Assembly: GCF_047807365.1 (NCBI RefSeq)
Contig: NZ_JBLOUI010000015.1
Coordinates: 1 to 47,979, forward strand
Length of the DNA: 47,979 bases
Reading direction: 5' to 3'
DNA from: Peptacetobacter sp900539645
GTDB taxonomy: Bacteria; Bacillota; Clostridia; Peptostreptococcales; Peptostreptococcaceae
Part shown: positions 25,167 to 33,386 of the stretch, in pieces
Layout: every line of letters starts with the position of its first letter
How positions within the stretch are numbered: the stretch's first letter is position 1
Made by a program: the position numbers and the translations under genes
The notes under the pieces: generated by a model
What the model was told of the DNA's origin: nothing
Database searches by the model: none
Seen by the model: only the letters and a program-made list of their open reading frames with translations

Positions 25167-26099
25167 ATGGAAAGAAATGTAGAACAGATAAAGAAGGATA
25201 TAAAAAATTTAAAGGAAATTTCTAAAACGAGTGGACTAGATTTTTCTGATAAGATAGTGTATTTGGAGGAGATTTTAAAAGAAGAGGAATCTAAGAAATT
25301 TAAAAGTCTAACTCCATACGAAAAGGTGAGTGTAAGTAGGGATATAAAAAGACCTACTGCACTTGACTATATAAACAGAATTGTGAACAATTTTATCGAG
25401 CTTCATGGCGATAGAGGGTTTGCAGATGATAGGGCTATTGTCGGCGGTATTGGAAAAATAGGAAAGTACTCTGTTACTGTAGTTGGAAATCAAAAGGGCA
25501 GTAGTACAGAGGAAAATATCTACAGAAACTTTGGTATGGCAAATCCAGAAGGATACAGAAAAGCTCTTAGACTTATGAAGCAGGCAGAGAAGTTTAATCG
25601 TCCAATTGTGACATTTATAGATACATCTGGTGCATACTGTGGAATTGGTGCAGAGGAAAGAGGTCAAGGTGAGGCGATTGCGAGAAATCTTATGGAAATG
25701 AGTGCACTTAAAGTACCTGTTATTGCTATAGTTATAGGTGAAGGTGGAAGTGGTGGTGCACTTGGAATTGGAGTAGGCAACGAAATTTGTATGCTTGAGC
25801 ACTCTGTCTATTCTGTAATATCTCCTGAGGGTCTTTCAAGTATATTATTTAAGGACTCTTCAAAAGCAAAGGATGCTTGTGAATATATGAAGATGACTGC
25901 ACAGGATTTAAAAGAATTAAAAATAATAGACCACGTGATTGATGAGCCTGTTGGTGGTGCTCAAAATGATCCAGATAAAGTGGCTGCAGATATGAAAGAA
26001 TATATAATTGATAGATTAAATTATTATACTAATTTTAGTGAAGAAAAGATTAAGGATCACAGATACGAAAAATTTAGAAATATAGGAAAGTACTTCTAA
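25167..26099 (+). CDS. accA: Acetyl-CoA carboxylase carboxyltransferase subunit alpha
   Basis: A 310-residue partner of AccD. Landmarks are LHGDRGFADDRAIVGGIG, GNQKGSSTEENIYRNFGMANPEGYRKALRLM and FIDTSGAYCGIGAEERGQGEAIARNL, with the oxyanion glycines in VIGEGGSGGALGIG. It starts 2 bases after accD's stop with AAGAGGAAG upstream. Together accBCDA makes malonyl-CoA for fatty acid synthesis. Confidence 0.95.
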   Translation: MERNVEQIKKDIKNLKEISKTSGLDFSDKIVYLEEILKEEESKKFKSLTPYEKVSVSRDIKRPTALDYINRIVNNFIELHGDRGFADDRAIVGGIGKIGKYSVTVVGNQKGSSTEENIYRNFGMANPEGYRKALRLMKQAEKFNRPIVTFIDTSGAYCGIGAEERGQGEAIARNLMEMSALKVPVIAIVIGEGGSGGALGIGVGNEICMLEHSVYSVISPEGLSSILFKDSSKAKDACEYMKMTAQDLKELKIIDHVIDEPVGGAQNDPDKVAADMKEYIIDRLNYYTNFSEEKIKDHRYEKFRNIGKYF

Positions 26100-26100
26100 G

Positions 26101-26293
26101 AAATCAAAATTTGCTAATCTTTTGTTATTATGAAAGCATATGAGATATAGACAAACTTCTCTCCAGGCTTCGACGTGTGTGTAGGTAAAACACTTTGTTG
26201 TAATTAAAACCCACGTCTGCAGATTGTCGAGAGAGTTTTGTCTATATAACTCATATGCTACATACTATCAATAATTTTAGCAAATTTTGATTT
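26101..26293 (+). repeat. Hairpin element copy 7 (forward)
   Basis: It starts one base after the accA stop. Arms AAATCAAAATTTGCTAA...GCATATGAG.TATAGACAAA and TTTGTCTATATAACTCATATGC...TTAGCAAATTTTGATTT form a near-continuous hairpin. The core at 26161-26229 is CTCCAGGCTTCGACGTG...CACGTCTGCAGATTGTCG. It is almost the same as copy 9 at 41.96-42.2 kb, which lies in the opposite orientation. Confidence 0.9.
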
Positions 26294-26399
26294 GAGTAAT
26301 TTACTACAAGCTAATAAATTATTAAAAATAAGGTGAAAATGTAACAAAAGAAGTTTATAATATGTTTATGATACTTTTGAGGGAAGGAGATTAAATATA

Positions 26400-27221
26400 T
26401 TGAAGCTTTTTTTGTTTGATGGGTTGTTTAATGCTGCCTATTTTATACTGGGTACGTTTTTGTTGGGGCTTATATTAAACTTCATTGAAGATAGAAATAT
26501 AGATTATTTGCAAAATGGGCTTGGGCGCAAGGGAATTTTGGTTACTGGAATTGTAGGAGTTCCAATACACGAGATGAGCCATTTTTTAGCGTGTAAGTTG
26601 TTTGGGCACGATGTCGAAAAGGTAGAGCTTTTTAGACCTACAAAGAGCAAGTCTGATGGAGTGCTTGGGAGAGTAGTTCACTCGAGAAATAAGGGTAATG
26701 TCTACAAGATGATTGGAGATTTCTTTATAGGAACTGCACCGGTTATAATAGGAAGCTTTATCGTGTACGTGTTGATAAAATTCTATTTAGGCAGCGAGTT
26801 TACGATATTTAATATGATTATAGATATTGAGAAGAGTTTAGAAATGATTGAAAACCTGGATTTATTCAAGTTTATTGTGCATATAGTTATGGCTGGGATA
26901 AATACACTGTTTTTAATTATAAGTTCGCCATCGCTATTTTCTATAAAAGGAATAGTTCTTTTATTTGCGATTTACTCAATTTGCATACATTTGTCGCTTA
27001 GTAGAGCAGATATAGAAAATAGCAAGAGTGCAATTCCTATAGTTGTGCTTATAATCGTGCTTTGTACGGTTATTTTTGGACTTATGGGGATAGATTTTAG
27101 TGGAAAGTTTATAAGATTGGTTACTTATATGTTCCTGATTATGACGACTTGCATAATAATATCTATACCGGTGACTGTATTATCAATGATGATATCTGCA
27201 ATTTTCGGCAGATTTAGATAA
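26400..27221 (+). CDS. Integral membrane protein with HExxH motif (putative M50-like zinc peptidase)
   Basis: A 273-residue membrane protein with about six helices. The motif GVPIHEMSHFLACKLFGHDV (about residues 57-76) has the HExxH zinc site of zincins, placed at the end of a helix as in M50-type intramembrane or membrane-linked peptidases. The second metal ligand is not obvious, so activity is uncertain. The start is TTG at 26400, 14 bases after AAGGAGA, which is a long gap and makes the exact start doubtful. No partner is adjacent. Confidence 0.62.
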   Translation: MKLFLFDGLFNAAYFILGTFLLGLILNFIEDRNIDYLQNGLGRKGILVTGIVGVPIHEMSHFLACKLFGHDVEKVELFRPTKSKSDGVLGRVVHSRNKGNVYKMIGDFFIGTAPVIIGSFIVYVLIKFYLGSEFTIFNMIIDIEKSLEMIENLDLFKFIVHIVMAGINTLFLIISSPSLFSIKGIVLLFAIYSICIHLSLSRADIENSKSAIPIVVLIIVLCTVIFGLMGIDFSGKFIRLVTYMFLIMTTCIIISIPVTVLSMMISAIFGRFR

Positions 27222-27227
27222 AAAATA

Positions 27228-27274
27228 AAAAGAGTTAGGCTGTTACAAGATTTTGTAGTAGCTAACTCTTTTTA
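27228..27274. terminator. Bidirectional terminator (GCTGTTACAA type)
   Basis: AAAAAGAGTTAGGCTGTTACAA pairs with TTGTAGTAGCTAACTCTTTTT. It serves the membrane protein on + and the LysR gene on -. Confidence 0.88.
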
Positions 27275-27301
27275 TTTTGCAAAAATTTAATGTGTTTGTG
27301 A

Positions 27302-28219
27302 TTAAGATAGTATTCCGTATTTTATATCTTCTAGTATGTTAAATTCTTTGTTTTCTTTTACGATTTCTATGAATTTTTCAGCGTATTCAGGCAGTTTTCT
27401 GTTTTTATGGTATACAACAGAGAATGATCTGTTCCATTCTTTAGTTTTGTTTTTAAATGCGTACATTTCACCGCTTTTGATTTCTTTTTCAAAGAGTCTT
27501 AAAGAAGCTACAGTTACGCATCCGTCGTTAATTACAGCCTGTTTGATGACTTCTGGAGAGCTTGCTTCCCAAGTTGCATTTATTTTTAATTTGTGTTTTT
27601 CAAGGTATTTTTCAAAAAGTTCTCTTGTTCCGCTTCCAGGTTCTCTAAGGACAAAGTTGACATCTTTTAAATCAGCAAATGTGATGTGCTCTTTACCGTA
27701 GAATGGATGATTTTTTGAACATAGAAGCACCAAGATATCGTCCACTTCTGGTATGGAGATTAGCTCCTTGTTCTTAACTTTACCTTCGACAACAGCCAAA
27801 TCAAGCTCTGATTCAAGGAGAAGGGATTCTATATTTTTAGTGTTATTCATTCTTATATATGTTTCAACGTTTTTAGTATTTTCCTTAAATTCAGCTAAAA
27901 CTTTAGAGATAAAGTTTGTTCCAACAGTTACAGTTACGCCTATTCTAAGAGTTTTAACGTCTTTAAAAGCATTCATACCTTCTTCTAATTTGTCAAATTC
28001 TGCTAAAACATTTTTAGCGTATTCTAAAAGTTTCTTGCCAGCTTCAGTTATGTATAATTTTTTAGAAATTCTATCAAATAATAATACGCCGTAGTAGTCT
28101 TCTAGTTCTTTAATTGCTTGGCTTACTGCAGGTTGAGATATGAAAAACTTTGACGCTGCTGTACTCATTTTTCCATTTTCAGCGACACTTACAAAAATTT
28201 TTAAATGTCTTATTGTCAT
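27302..28219 (-). CDS. LysR-family transcriptional regulator (CysL/CbbR-like)
   Basis: A 305-residue LysR regulator. The N-terminal winged HTH is MTIRHLKIFVSVAENGKMSTAASKFFISQPAVSQAIKELE. The effector domain covers about residues 90-290 with LREPGSGTRELFEKYLEKH. It is divergent from the sulfite reductase-like gene across 225 bases, the usual sign that a LysR protein controls its neighbour. The effector is unknown. AGGAGG lies before the minus-strand ATG. Confidence 0.9.
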   Translation of the reverse strand: MTIRHLKIFVSVAENGKMSTAASKFFISQPAVSQAIKELEDYYGVLLFDRISKKLYITEAGKKLLEYAKNVLAEFDKLEEGMNAFKDVKTLRIGVTVTVGTNFISKVLAEFKENTKNVETYIRMNNTKNIESLLLESELDLAVVEGKVKNKELISIPEVDDILVLLCSKNHPFYGKEHITFADLKDVNFVLREPGSGTRELFEKYLEKHKLKINATWEASSPEVIKQAVINDGCVTVASLRLFEKEIKSGEMYAFKNKTKEWNRSFSVVYHKNRKLPEYAEKFIEIVKENKEFNILEDIKYGILS

Positions 28220-28266
28220 AGGAATTCCTCCTTGAATTAATGAATGATTTATAACTTAATTATAGC

Positions 28267-28300
28267 ATAAAGATTACAAGTAACTATAAGGAAATCTTAT
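28267..28300. promoter_or_regulatory. Candidate LysR binding dyad in the divergent promoter
   Basis: ATAAAGATTAC and GGAAATCTTAT form an interrupted dyad, with ATTA/CTAT-rich sequence between, in the gap between the lysR and sulfite reductase-like genes. Such spaced dyads are typical LysR sites, but the match is modest. Confidence 0.4.
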
Positions 28301-28444
28301 TGAGAAGATAATTTAATATAATTTTAAACCTATATGAAAAAGTGTTATATTAATAAGTAGAGGCTTTTTAGGTAACAAAATTATTAATAAGGAAATTTTA
28401 GACTATAAATTGGGAAAATATTAAATTTTTTAGGAGGCATTTGT

Positions 28445-29374
28445 ATGGCAACTTTAACAGTAAGTAAGGCAGAGGAAACTAGAGTAAAAGCTTTAGGATT
28501 TTTTAGCAACAAAGGAACAGATAATTTTTCAGGAAGAGTAATTACAAAAAATGGTAAGGTAAGTGCAGAGGTTCTTAGAAATGTAGCCGAAGCAGCAGAG
28601 AGATTTGGTAATGGAGAAGTTTTAGTTACTACAAGATTAACTTTTGAATGTCCAGGAATACCATTTGAAAATATAGAGCCATTTATGGAATTTTTAGCAG
28701 AAAAAGGGCTAGAAACTGGTGGATCAGGAAAGAGAGTTAGACCAGTTGTATCTTGTAAGGGGACAACTTGTCAGTATGGGCTTATAGATACTTATGATTT
28801 ATCAGAAAAAATACACGACGAATTCTATTCAAAATGGCATGATGTAAATCTACCTCACAAGTTCAAAATAGCTGTTGGTGGATGTCCAAATAACTGCGTA
28901 AAACCAAACTTAAACGATTTAGGTGTTATAGGGGCGAGAGTTCCAGCTATAAATTTAGATAAATGTAAGAGCTGTAAAAAATGTGCTGTTGAGGCAGTAT
29001 GTCCAGTTGGAGCAGCTAAATTAGTTGATGGAACTATGGTTGTAGATTACGATAAATGTATAAACTGTGGTAGATGTATAGAAAAATGCTATTTCAAGGC
29101 AATGGATACACAGAAACAGGGATACAAAGTTTACGTTGGAGGAAGATGGGGTAAACAGATTTCTCATGGTAAATTATTAGGAAAAATATTTACAGACGAA
29201 GCAGAAGTAATGAAAACTATAGAAAAAGCAATATTATTCTTCAGAGAAAATGGAAACTTTGGAGAAAGATTTGCAGTTACTGTAGAGAGAGTAGGATTTG
29301 ATAAAGTTGAAAAAGAACTTTTAAGCGATGATATACTTTCAAGAAAAGAAGAAATACTAGCAAGAGAATTTTAA
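28445..29374 (+). CDS. Siroheme/4Fe-4S sulfite or nitrite reductase-like protein (AsrC-like)
   Basis: A 309-residue single-subunit member of the nitrite/sulfite reductase family. The siroheme-[4Fe-4S] ligand cysteines are in SCKGTTCQYG and GGCPNNCVKPN (about residues 103-150). Two further ferredoxin motifs follow, CKSCKKCAVEAVCPVGA and CINCGRCIEKCYFKA. Small proteins of this type include AsrC of anaerobic sulfite reductase, but asrA and asrB are not adjacent, so the electron donor and true substrate are open. TAGGAGG sets the ATG. The next gene, hemB, feeds siroheme synthesis. Confidence 0.82.
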   Translation: MATLTVSKAEETRVKALGFFSNKGTDNFSGRVITKNGKVSAEVLRNVAEAAERFGNGEVLVTTRLTFECPGIPFENIEPFMEFLAEKGLETGGSGKRVRPVVSCKGTTCQYGLIDTYDLSEKIHDEFYSKWHDVNLPHKFKIAVGGCPNNCVKPNLNDLGVIGARVPAINLDKCKSCKKCAVEAVCPVGAAKLVDGTMVVDYDKCINCGRCIEKCYFKAMDTQKQGYKVYVGGRWGKQISHGKLLGKIFTDEAEVMKTIEKAILFFRENGNFGERFAVTVERVGFDKVEKELLSDDILSRKEEILAREF

Positions 29375-29621
29375 TTTCATAAATTCATAAAAATTAAAAT
29401 AGTTCTATTTTAAAACTCTAAATATGAAAATTTCAATGTTTATTTGTATTTTAACTTGTAAAAATTTTAATATAAAGTAAAAAAGACTAGACTTTTTAAC
29501 CGAATACATTTAAAATAAATACAGGTGTTAAATAAAGTAAAATTTAAGTAATACATTCTAACTCTAAATATTTTTAAAAGATTGTTAGAAATTTGTTAAA
29601 AGTTTAAATGGAGGAATTGAT

Positions 29622-30584
29622 ATGTTAAAAAGACCTAGAAGACTTAGAATAAGCAAAGCAATGAGAAATTTAGTAAGAGAAACTAAAATAGATGTAGACG
29701 ATCTTATATACCCACTATTCGTTGTTGAAGGTGAAAATATAAAAGAAGAAATACCTTCACTTCCAGATGTTTACCATTTTTCAGTAGATATGTTAGAAGC
29801 TGAGATAAAAGAGATAGTAGAATTAGGAATAGAACACGTTATAATGTTCGGTATACCAGGTGAAAAAGATGCTTGTGGTTCAGAAGCATTTGCAGATAAT
29901 GGAATAGTTCAGAGAGCAGTTAGAAAGATAAAAGAAGTAGCTCCAGAGATGAACGTAATAACAGATGTTTGTATGTGCCAGTACACAAGCCACGGACACT
30001 GTGGAATATTAACAGAAAAAGGTTATGTTGATAACGACCAGACATTAGAATATTTAGCTAAGATAGCAGTTAGCCATGCAAAAGCAGGTGCTGATATGGT
30101 AGCTCCTTCTGATATGATGGACGGAAGAATAGGTGCTTTAAGAAATGCACTTGACGAAAATGGTTTTGAAACAGTAGGAATAATGGCATACAGTGCAAAA
30201 TATGCTTCAAGTTTCTATGGACCATTTAGAGATGCTGCAAACTCAGCTCCATCATTTGGAGATAGAAAAACTTATCAGATGGATCCAGCAAATAGCACAG
30301 AAGCTTTAAGAGAATGTGCTTTAGATATAGAAGAAGGAGCAGATATAATAATGGTTAAACCTGCACTTTCTTACTTAGACGTTATAAGAAGAGTTAAGGA
30401 TAATTTTGATATGCCACTTTGTGCATACAATGTTTCTGGTGAGTATTCAATGCTTAAGTTAGCAGTTAAGGAAGGGCTTTTAAATGAAGATGCTATAATG
30501 GAAGCAGTTACTTCAATAAAAAGAGCTGGTGCGGATATGATAATAACATACTTTGCAAAAGATATCGCTAAGAAAATAAAATAA
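29622..30584 (+). CDS. hemB: Delta-aminolevulinic acid dehydratase (porphobilinogen synthase)
   Basis: A 320-residue enzyme that joins two 5-aminolevulinates into porphobilinogen. The zinc-type metal site is DVCMCQYTSHGHCGI. The two active-site lysines are in MAYSAKYASSFYGPFRDAA and MVKPALSYLDV. Length is normal. TGGAGGAA precedes the ATG. The gap before it (29375-29621) is AT-rich with no recognised riboswitch. Hairpin copy 8 begins at the stop codon. Confidence 0.97.
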   Translation: MLKRPRRLRISKAMRNLVRETKIDVDDLIYPLFVVEGENIKEEIPSLPDVYHFSVDMLEAEIKEIVELGIEHVIMFGIPGEKDACGSEAFADNGIVQRAVRKIKEVAPEMNVITDVCMCQYTSHGHCGILTEKGYVDNDQTLEYLAKIAVSHAKAGADMVAPSDMMDGRIGALRNALDENGFETVGIMAYSAKYASSFYGPFRDAANSAPSFGDRKTYQMDPANSTEALRECALDIEEGADIIMVKPALSYLDVIRRVKDNFDMPLCAYNVSGEYSMLKLAVKEGLLNEDAIMEAVTSIKRAGADMIITYFAKDIAKKIK

Positions 30585-30739
30585 TTAATGTTGGGATATA
30601 GAAAAGAAGGGAAGTAGTCAAAAGGACTCCAGGCTTCAGCGCCTCGCACTTTAGAGTAACACATTTCAAAGTTGCGAGGCGCTTGCAGAATTGTCGTTGT
30701 TTTGACTTACTTCCCTTCTTTTTTATACCAATAATTAAT
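30582..30739 (+). repeat. Hairpin element copy 8 (forward)
   Basis: It starts at the hemB stop codon. Arms TAATTAATGTTGGGATA...AGAAGGGAAGTAGTCAAAA and TTTTGACTTACTTCCCTTCTT...TACCAATAATTAATTA. The core at 30627-30696 is CTCCAGGCTTCAGCGCCTCGCACT...AGTTGCGAGGCGCTTGCAGAATTGTCG, with the loop GAGTAACACATTT shared with copies 1 and 2. It also looks able to terminate hemB transcription (run of six T after the right arm). Confidence 0.9.
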
Positions 30740-30890
30740 TATGTTTATAGTTCTGTCGCTCGTACACGGTGGGGGGACTGGTTTGAAGTTAGATATTTTG
30801 AGAAAATTGAGAAAAAAATGAAGAAAGATTATTTATAGGTCTGTGGTATAATTTACATAAATAAAATATATATTATGGGAGTTGACTTAT

Positions 30891-31091
30891 ATGATAAAGA
30901 ATAAGAAGGATTTTGTTGTTTGGGGAGTGACGTTTATTTCTTTGGCACTTCTTCAGCTAGTATTGTGTTTTGCTAGAGATTTTGATTATTATCCTGTTAT
31001 GATGACGTCCTTGATGTTTATGTTCGGGTTGAATGGGATAGTTAATTCAATGTTTGATGAGAGCGATAAGGAGCAACTATATAGTTGTTAA
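30891..31091 (+). CDS. Small membrane protein, reading frame cut by the IStron
   Basis: As read, 66 residues with two membrane helices (FVVWGVTFISLALLQLVLCF and YPVMMTSLMFMFGLNGIV). The IStron begins after codon 56 (...NSMFD), so the last ten residues (ESDKEQLYSC) are intron-encoded and not original. If the intron splices, the frame continues in the downstream exon. The start is ATG at 30891 after TGGGAG. TATAAT at 30847-30852 is a likely -10. No family recognised. Confidence 0.6.
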   Translation: MIKNKKDFVVWGVTFISLALLQLVLCFARDFDYYPVMMTSLMFMFGLNGIVNSMFDESDKEQLYSC

Positions 31092-31470
31092 AAATATAGT
31101 CAAAAATATACATATATAGACAAATATATTTTTACAAAAAGCTCCCTACATTCATAACGAGTGTAGAGAGGCGAGAAATCGCCCAAAACTCCTTTAATTG
31201 CTGGAAGTTCCTAAAGCTAGTTAAACTACAACGTAGAATTGAAAAATATTCAAGCGTGAATGTTGTGAAAGCAGAAAAAATTAACTAGATAGCATAAGGT
31301 TAAATCCTAAGTGCTTTAATAATGGATAATCAGCAGCCAAGATCCGAACAGGATAAGGTTCAACGACTAGGCAAATGCCGTACATCACAAGCTATTGGTG
31401 GTGGAAATGGGGAGCATCTAAAAAATTAGATGGTGATATAGTCTGTGCTTAATGGAAACATTAAGAAGTT
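31059..31470 (+). ncRNA. Group I intron ribozyme core (IA-like), 5' part of the IStron
   Basis: Conserved core pieces in order: ATTGCTGGAAGTTCCTAAAGC, AATCAGCAGCCAAGATC, GGTTCAACGACTAGGC, and GATATAGTCTGTGC. P7 is GACTA (31365-31369) with TAGTC (31439-31443). A P9-like hairpin CTTAATG-GAAA-CATTAAG follows at 31448-31465. P1 forms between exon UUUGAU (31053-31058) and guide GUCAAA (31099-31104), with U-G at the splice site. CTACATTC...GAGTGTAG and GGCGA-GAAA-TCGCC give P2-type stems. The group's subtype label is from memory of CdISt1. Confidence 0.88.
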
Positions 31471-31705
31471 CGTGAATAAAATTAAAAATCGTATTTTAAT
31501 TTATCTATTCTGAGAGCTGATTGGAAAGTAGCGATTCCGATTGAACACTCTAAAAATATATACGGATGTATTTTAGAGATAACGACCGTATTTTTTATTT
31601 ATTTAAAAACTTAAAAAAATTTTTATATTATTTGTATAATATAACTTCGATTTGTATATAATATAATTAGAAAGATAAATTTGTTATAGAATTGAGGTGA
31701 GGTAA

Positions 31706-33118
31706 ATGAAAAAGACAATAACTAAAACTGTAAAACAATATTCCTATGAAGTTGATGATTATAAAATTGAAGAACTATTAAAAATAGGAAAGGAATACAA
31801 AAATGTTAAAAATTACGTATATTCAAGATATAGTGGAATAAAAAGTCTTTTAATCATTGAAAAACCTCGAAAAATCAGAGATGAATGGGTAAGTACAAAG
31901 TTTTATGAACAGTGGGATTTACCAGCTAGATATTGGAAATTAGCATTACAAGATGCAATTGGAAATATAAAATCTGGTTGGTCTAATACAAAAAATGAAA
32001 TTAGGACTGCTGTTTATAATAATGAACATTTATCTACTGATGACAGATATTATATAAATTATATACTATCAGCAAATAAGCTTTATTATAACGTATTAAA
32101 CAATATAAACTTTGATATTCCTAAAAAATTTAAAGGGAAAAACTTAAATATTAAATATTTGAATAACTTGATAAAAAGATACACTAGAAGATATAAAGGG
32201 AAAGTTCCTTATACGAACAAAATAAATTCTTTTTCTATAGATACAGGTTTATATAGATATTCAAAAAATAAATTAAACGAAAATTATATCTATATAGCTT
32301 CAATGGAAACAAGAAAAAGAGTACCGATTAAACTAAGAGATTCAAATAAATACAATAAAATACTTAAAATCAAAATTATAGATAATGTAGTGAGAATAAA
32401 TATTCCATTAGAAGTGGAATCAAAGGAAAATACTAACGAAAATATTATAGGAATAGACAAAGGATATAGATACTTGCTTGCAACGTCAAATGGAAATCTG
32501 TATGGAGAAAAACTGAATTATTATTTAAGTAAAGAAACCGAAAGGTTAAGTGATAAAAATGCTAATAGAAATAGATTTTTCGCACTTAGAAGAAAATACC
32601 TTGAAGAAGGTAACACTAAAAAAGCAGATAATATACTTAAAAATAATTTAGGAAAGAAAAAATACAGAAAAAACAAAAATAAACACAATGAAACAGTTAA
32701 ATCTTACATCAACAAAAATATCAATGAATTTATAAAGTCAGAAAAGCCGAAGGAAGTTGTAATGGAAAATTTAGATTTTGTAAATTGGGATGACAGATAT
32801 CCAAAATCTGTAAAAAGAAAGTTATCTAGATGGATTAAAGGCTACATAAAAGATAGACTTGAATACAAATTCAAATTAAATAGTATTGAATTTACATACA
32901 TAAATCCAGCATATACAAGTCAAATTTGTAGTAAATGTGGAAGATTTGGTGTAAGAAATGGAGATTCATTTGTTTGTGATAATTGTGGAGAAATTCATGC
33001 AGATATAAATGCAAGTAAAAATATTTTAGATAGAAAATATGATAAAGAAATAAAGATGTTTACAAGTTATAAGAAAGTTAAGGAAATACTAGAAAGTAGA
33101 ATTGCTGATATAAAGTAA
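31706..33118 (+). CDS. tnpB: RNA-guided nuclease TnpB (IS605 family) of the IStron
   Basis: A 470-residue TnpB with an intact RuvC triad: Asp in IIGIDKGYRYLLAT, Glu in EVVMENLDF, Asp in HADINASKNIL. A four-cysteine zinc ribbon (CSKCG...CDNCG) sits before the last motif. TnpB uses an RNA made from the element's 3' end to cut the empty site next to the TTGAT motif and so help keep the element. AGGTGAGG precedes the ATG. The gene lies wholly inside the intron. CAA glutamine codons predominate. Confidence 0.93.
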   Translation: MKKTITKTVKQYSYEVDDYKIEELLKIGKEYKNVKNYVYSRYSGIKSLLIIEKPRKIRDEWVSTKFYEQWDLPARYWKLALQDAIGNIKSGWSNTKNEIRTAVYNNEHLSTDDRYYINYILSANKLYYNVLNNINFDIPKKFKGKNLNIKYLNNLIKRYTRRYKGKVPYTNKINSFSIDTGLYRYSKNKLNENYIYIASMETRKRVPIKLRDSNKYNKILKIKIIDNVVRINIPLEVESKENTNENIIGIDKGYRYLLATSNGNLYGEKLNYYLSKETERLSDKNANRNRFFALRRKYLEEGNTKKADNILKNNLGKKKYRKNKNKHNETVKSYINKNINEFIKSEKPKEVVMENLDFVNWDDRYPKSVKRKLSRWIKGYIKDRLEYKFKLNSIEFTYINPAYTSQICSKCGRFGVRNGDSFVCDNCGEIHADINASKNILDRKYDKEIKMFTSYKKVKEILESRIADIK

Positions 33119-33371
33119 AAAGATATGTTAAAAGTATATTTTGTTTAATCACGAATATATTTTGTATTTATCCAACTGTTGATAAATAGAGGGTGTATTT
33201 TATCGATGACGGGGGTTAGATAAAATACTTTAAATAAATAAAAAATACGGTTGTGGGATAATCGAGATAAAAATTTTTATCGAGATAACTGGCTCAACCA
33301 AGACTTAAAACTATCAAAAGATAGAATAAGAGCGAAATATCTAAAATGAGTACATTTGTATATATTTTTAG
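33119..33371 (+). ncRNA. Right end of the IStron, putative omega-RNA scaffold and intron 3' end
   Basis: Stacked hairpins lie between the tnpB stop and the right boundary: GTATTTTATC...GATAAAATAC, GGTTG...CAACC enclosing TCGAGATAAAAATTTTTATCGA, and CTATC-AAAA-GATAG. TnpB guide RNAs come from this region and read into flanking DNA, here starting GAACCAGGGCAATG. The last bases TATATTTTT (33361-33369) can pair with AAAAATATA (31090-31098), which sits right against the P1 guide. Confidence 0.65.
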
Positions 33372-33386
33372 AACCAGGGCAATGTT

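Larger units (their letters stand above)
31059..33371 (+). mobile_element. IStron: group I intron fused to an IS605-type TnpB element
   Basis: A 2.3-kb chimeric element of the CdISt1 type. It follows the target TTGAT (31054-31058), the known preference of IStrons and many IS605 elements. A group I intron core fills the first 0.4 kb, tnpB follows, and a structured 3' region ends near 33371. There is no TnpA (Y1) transposase, so the copy cannot move by itself. The right boundary, 33370 or 33371, is inferred from base pairing, not from an empty site. Confidence 0.88.

Noticed and set aside
31059..33371. A plain IS605 insertion
   Set aside because: The left 0.4 kb has a full group I intron core with P7 pairing, P9 hairpin and a guide that pairs with the target, so it is an IStron.
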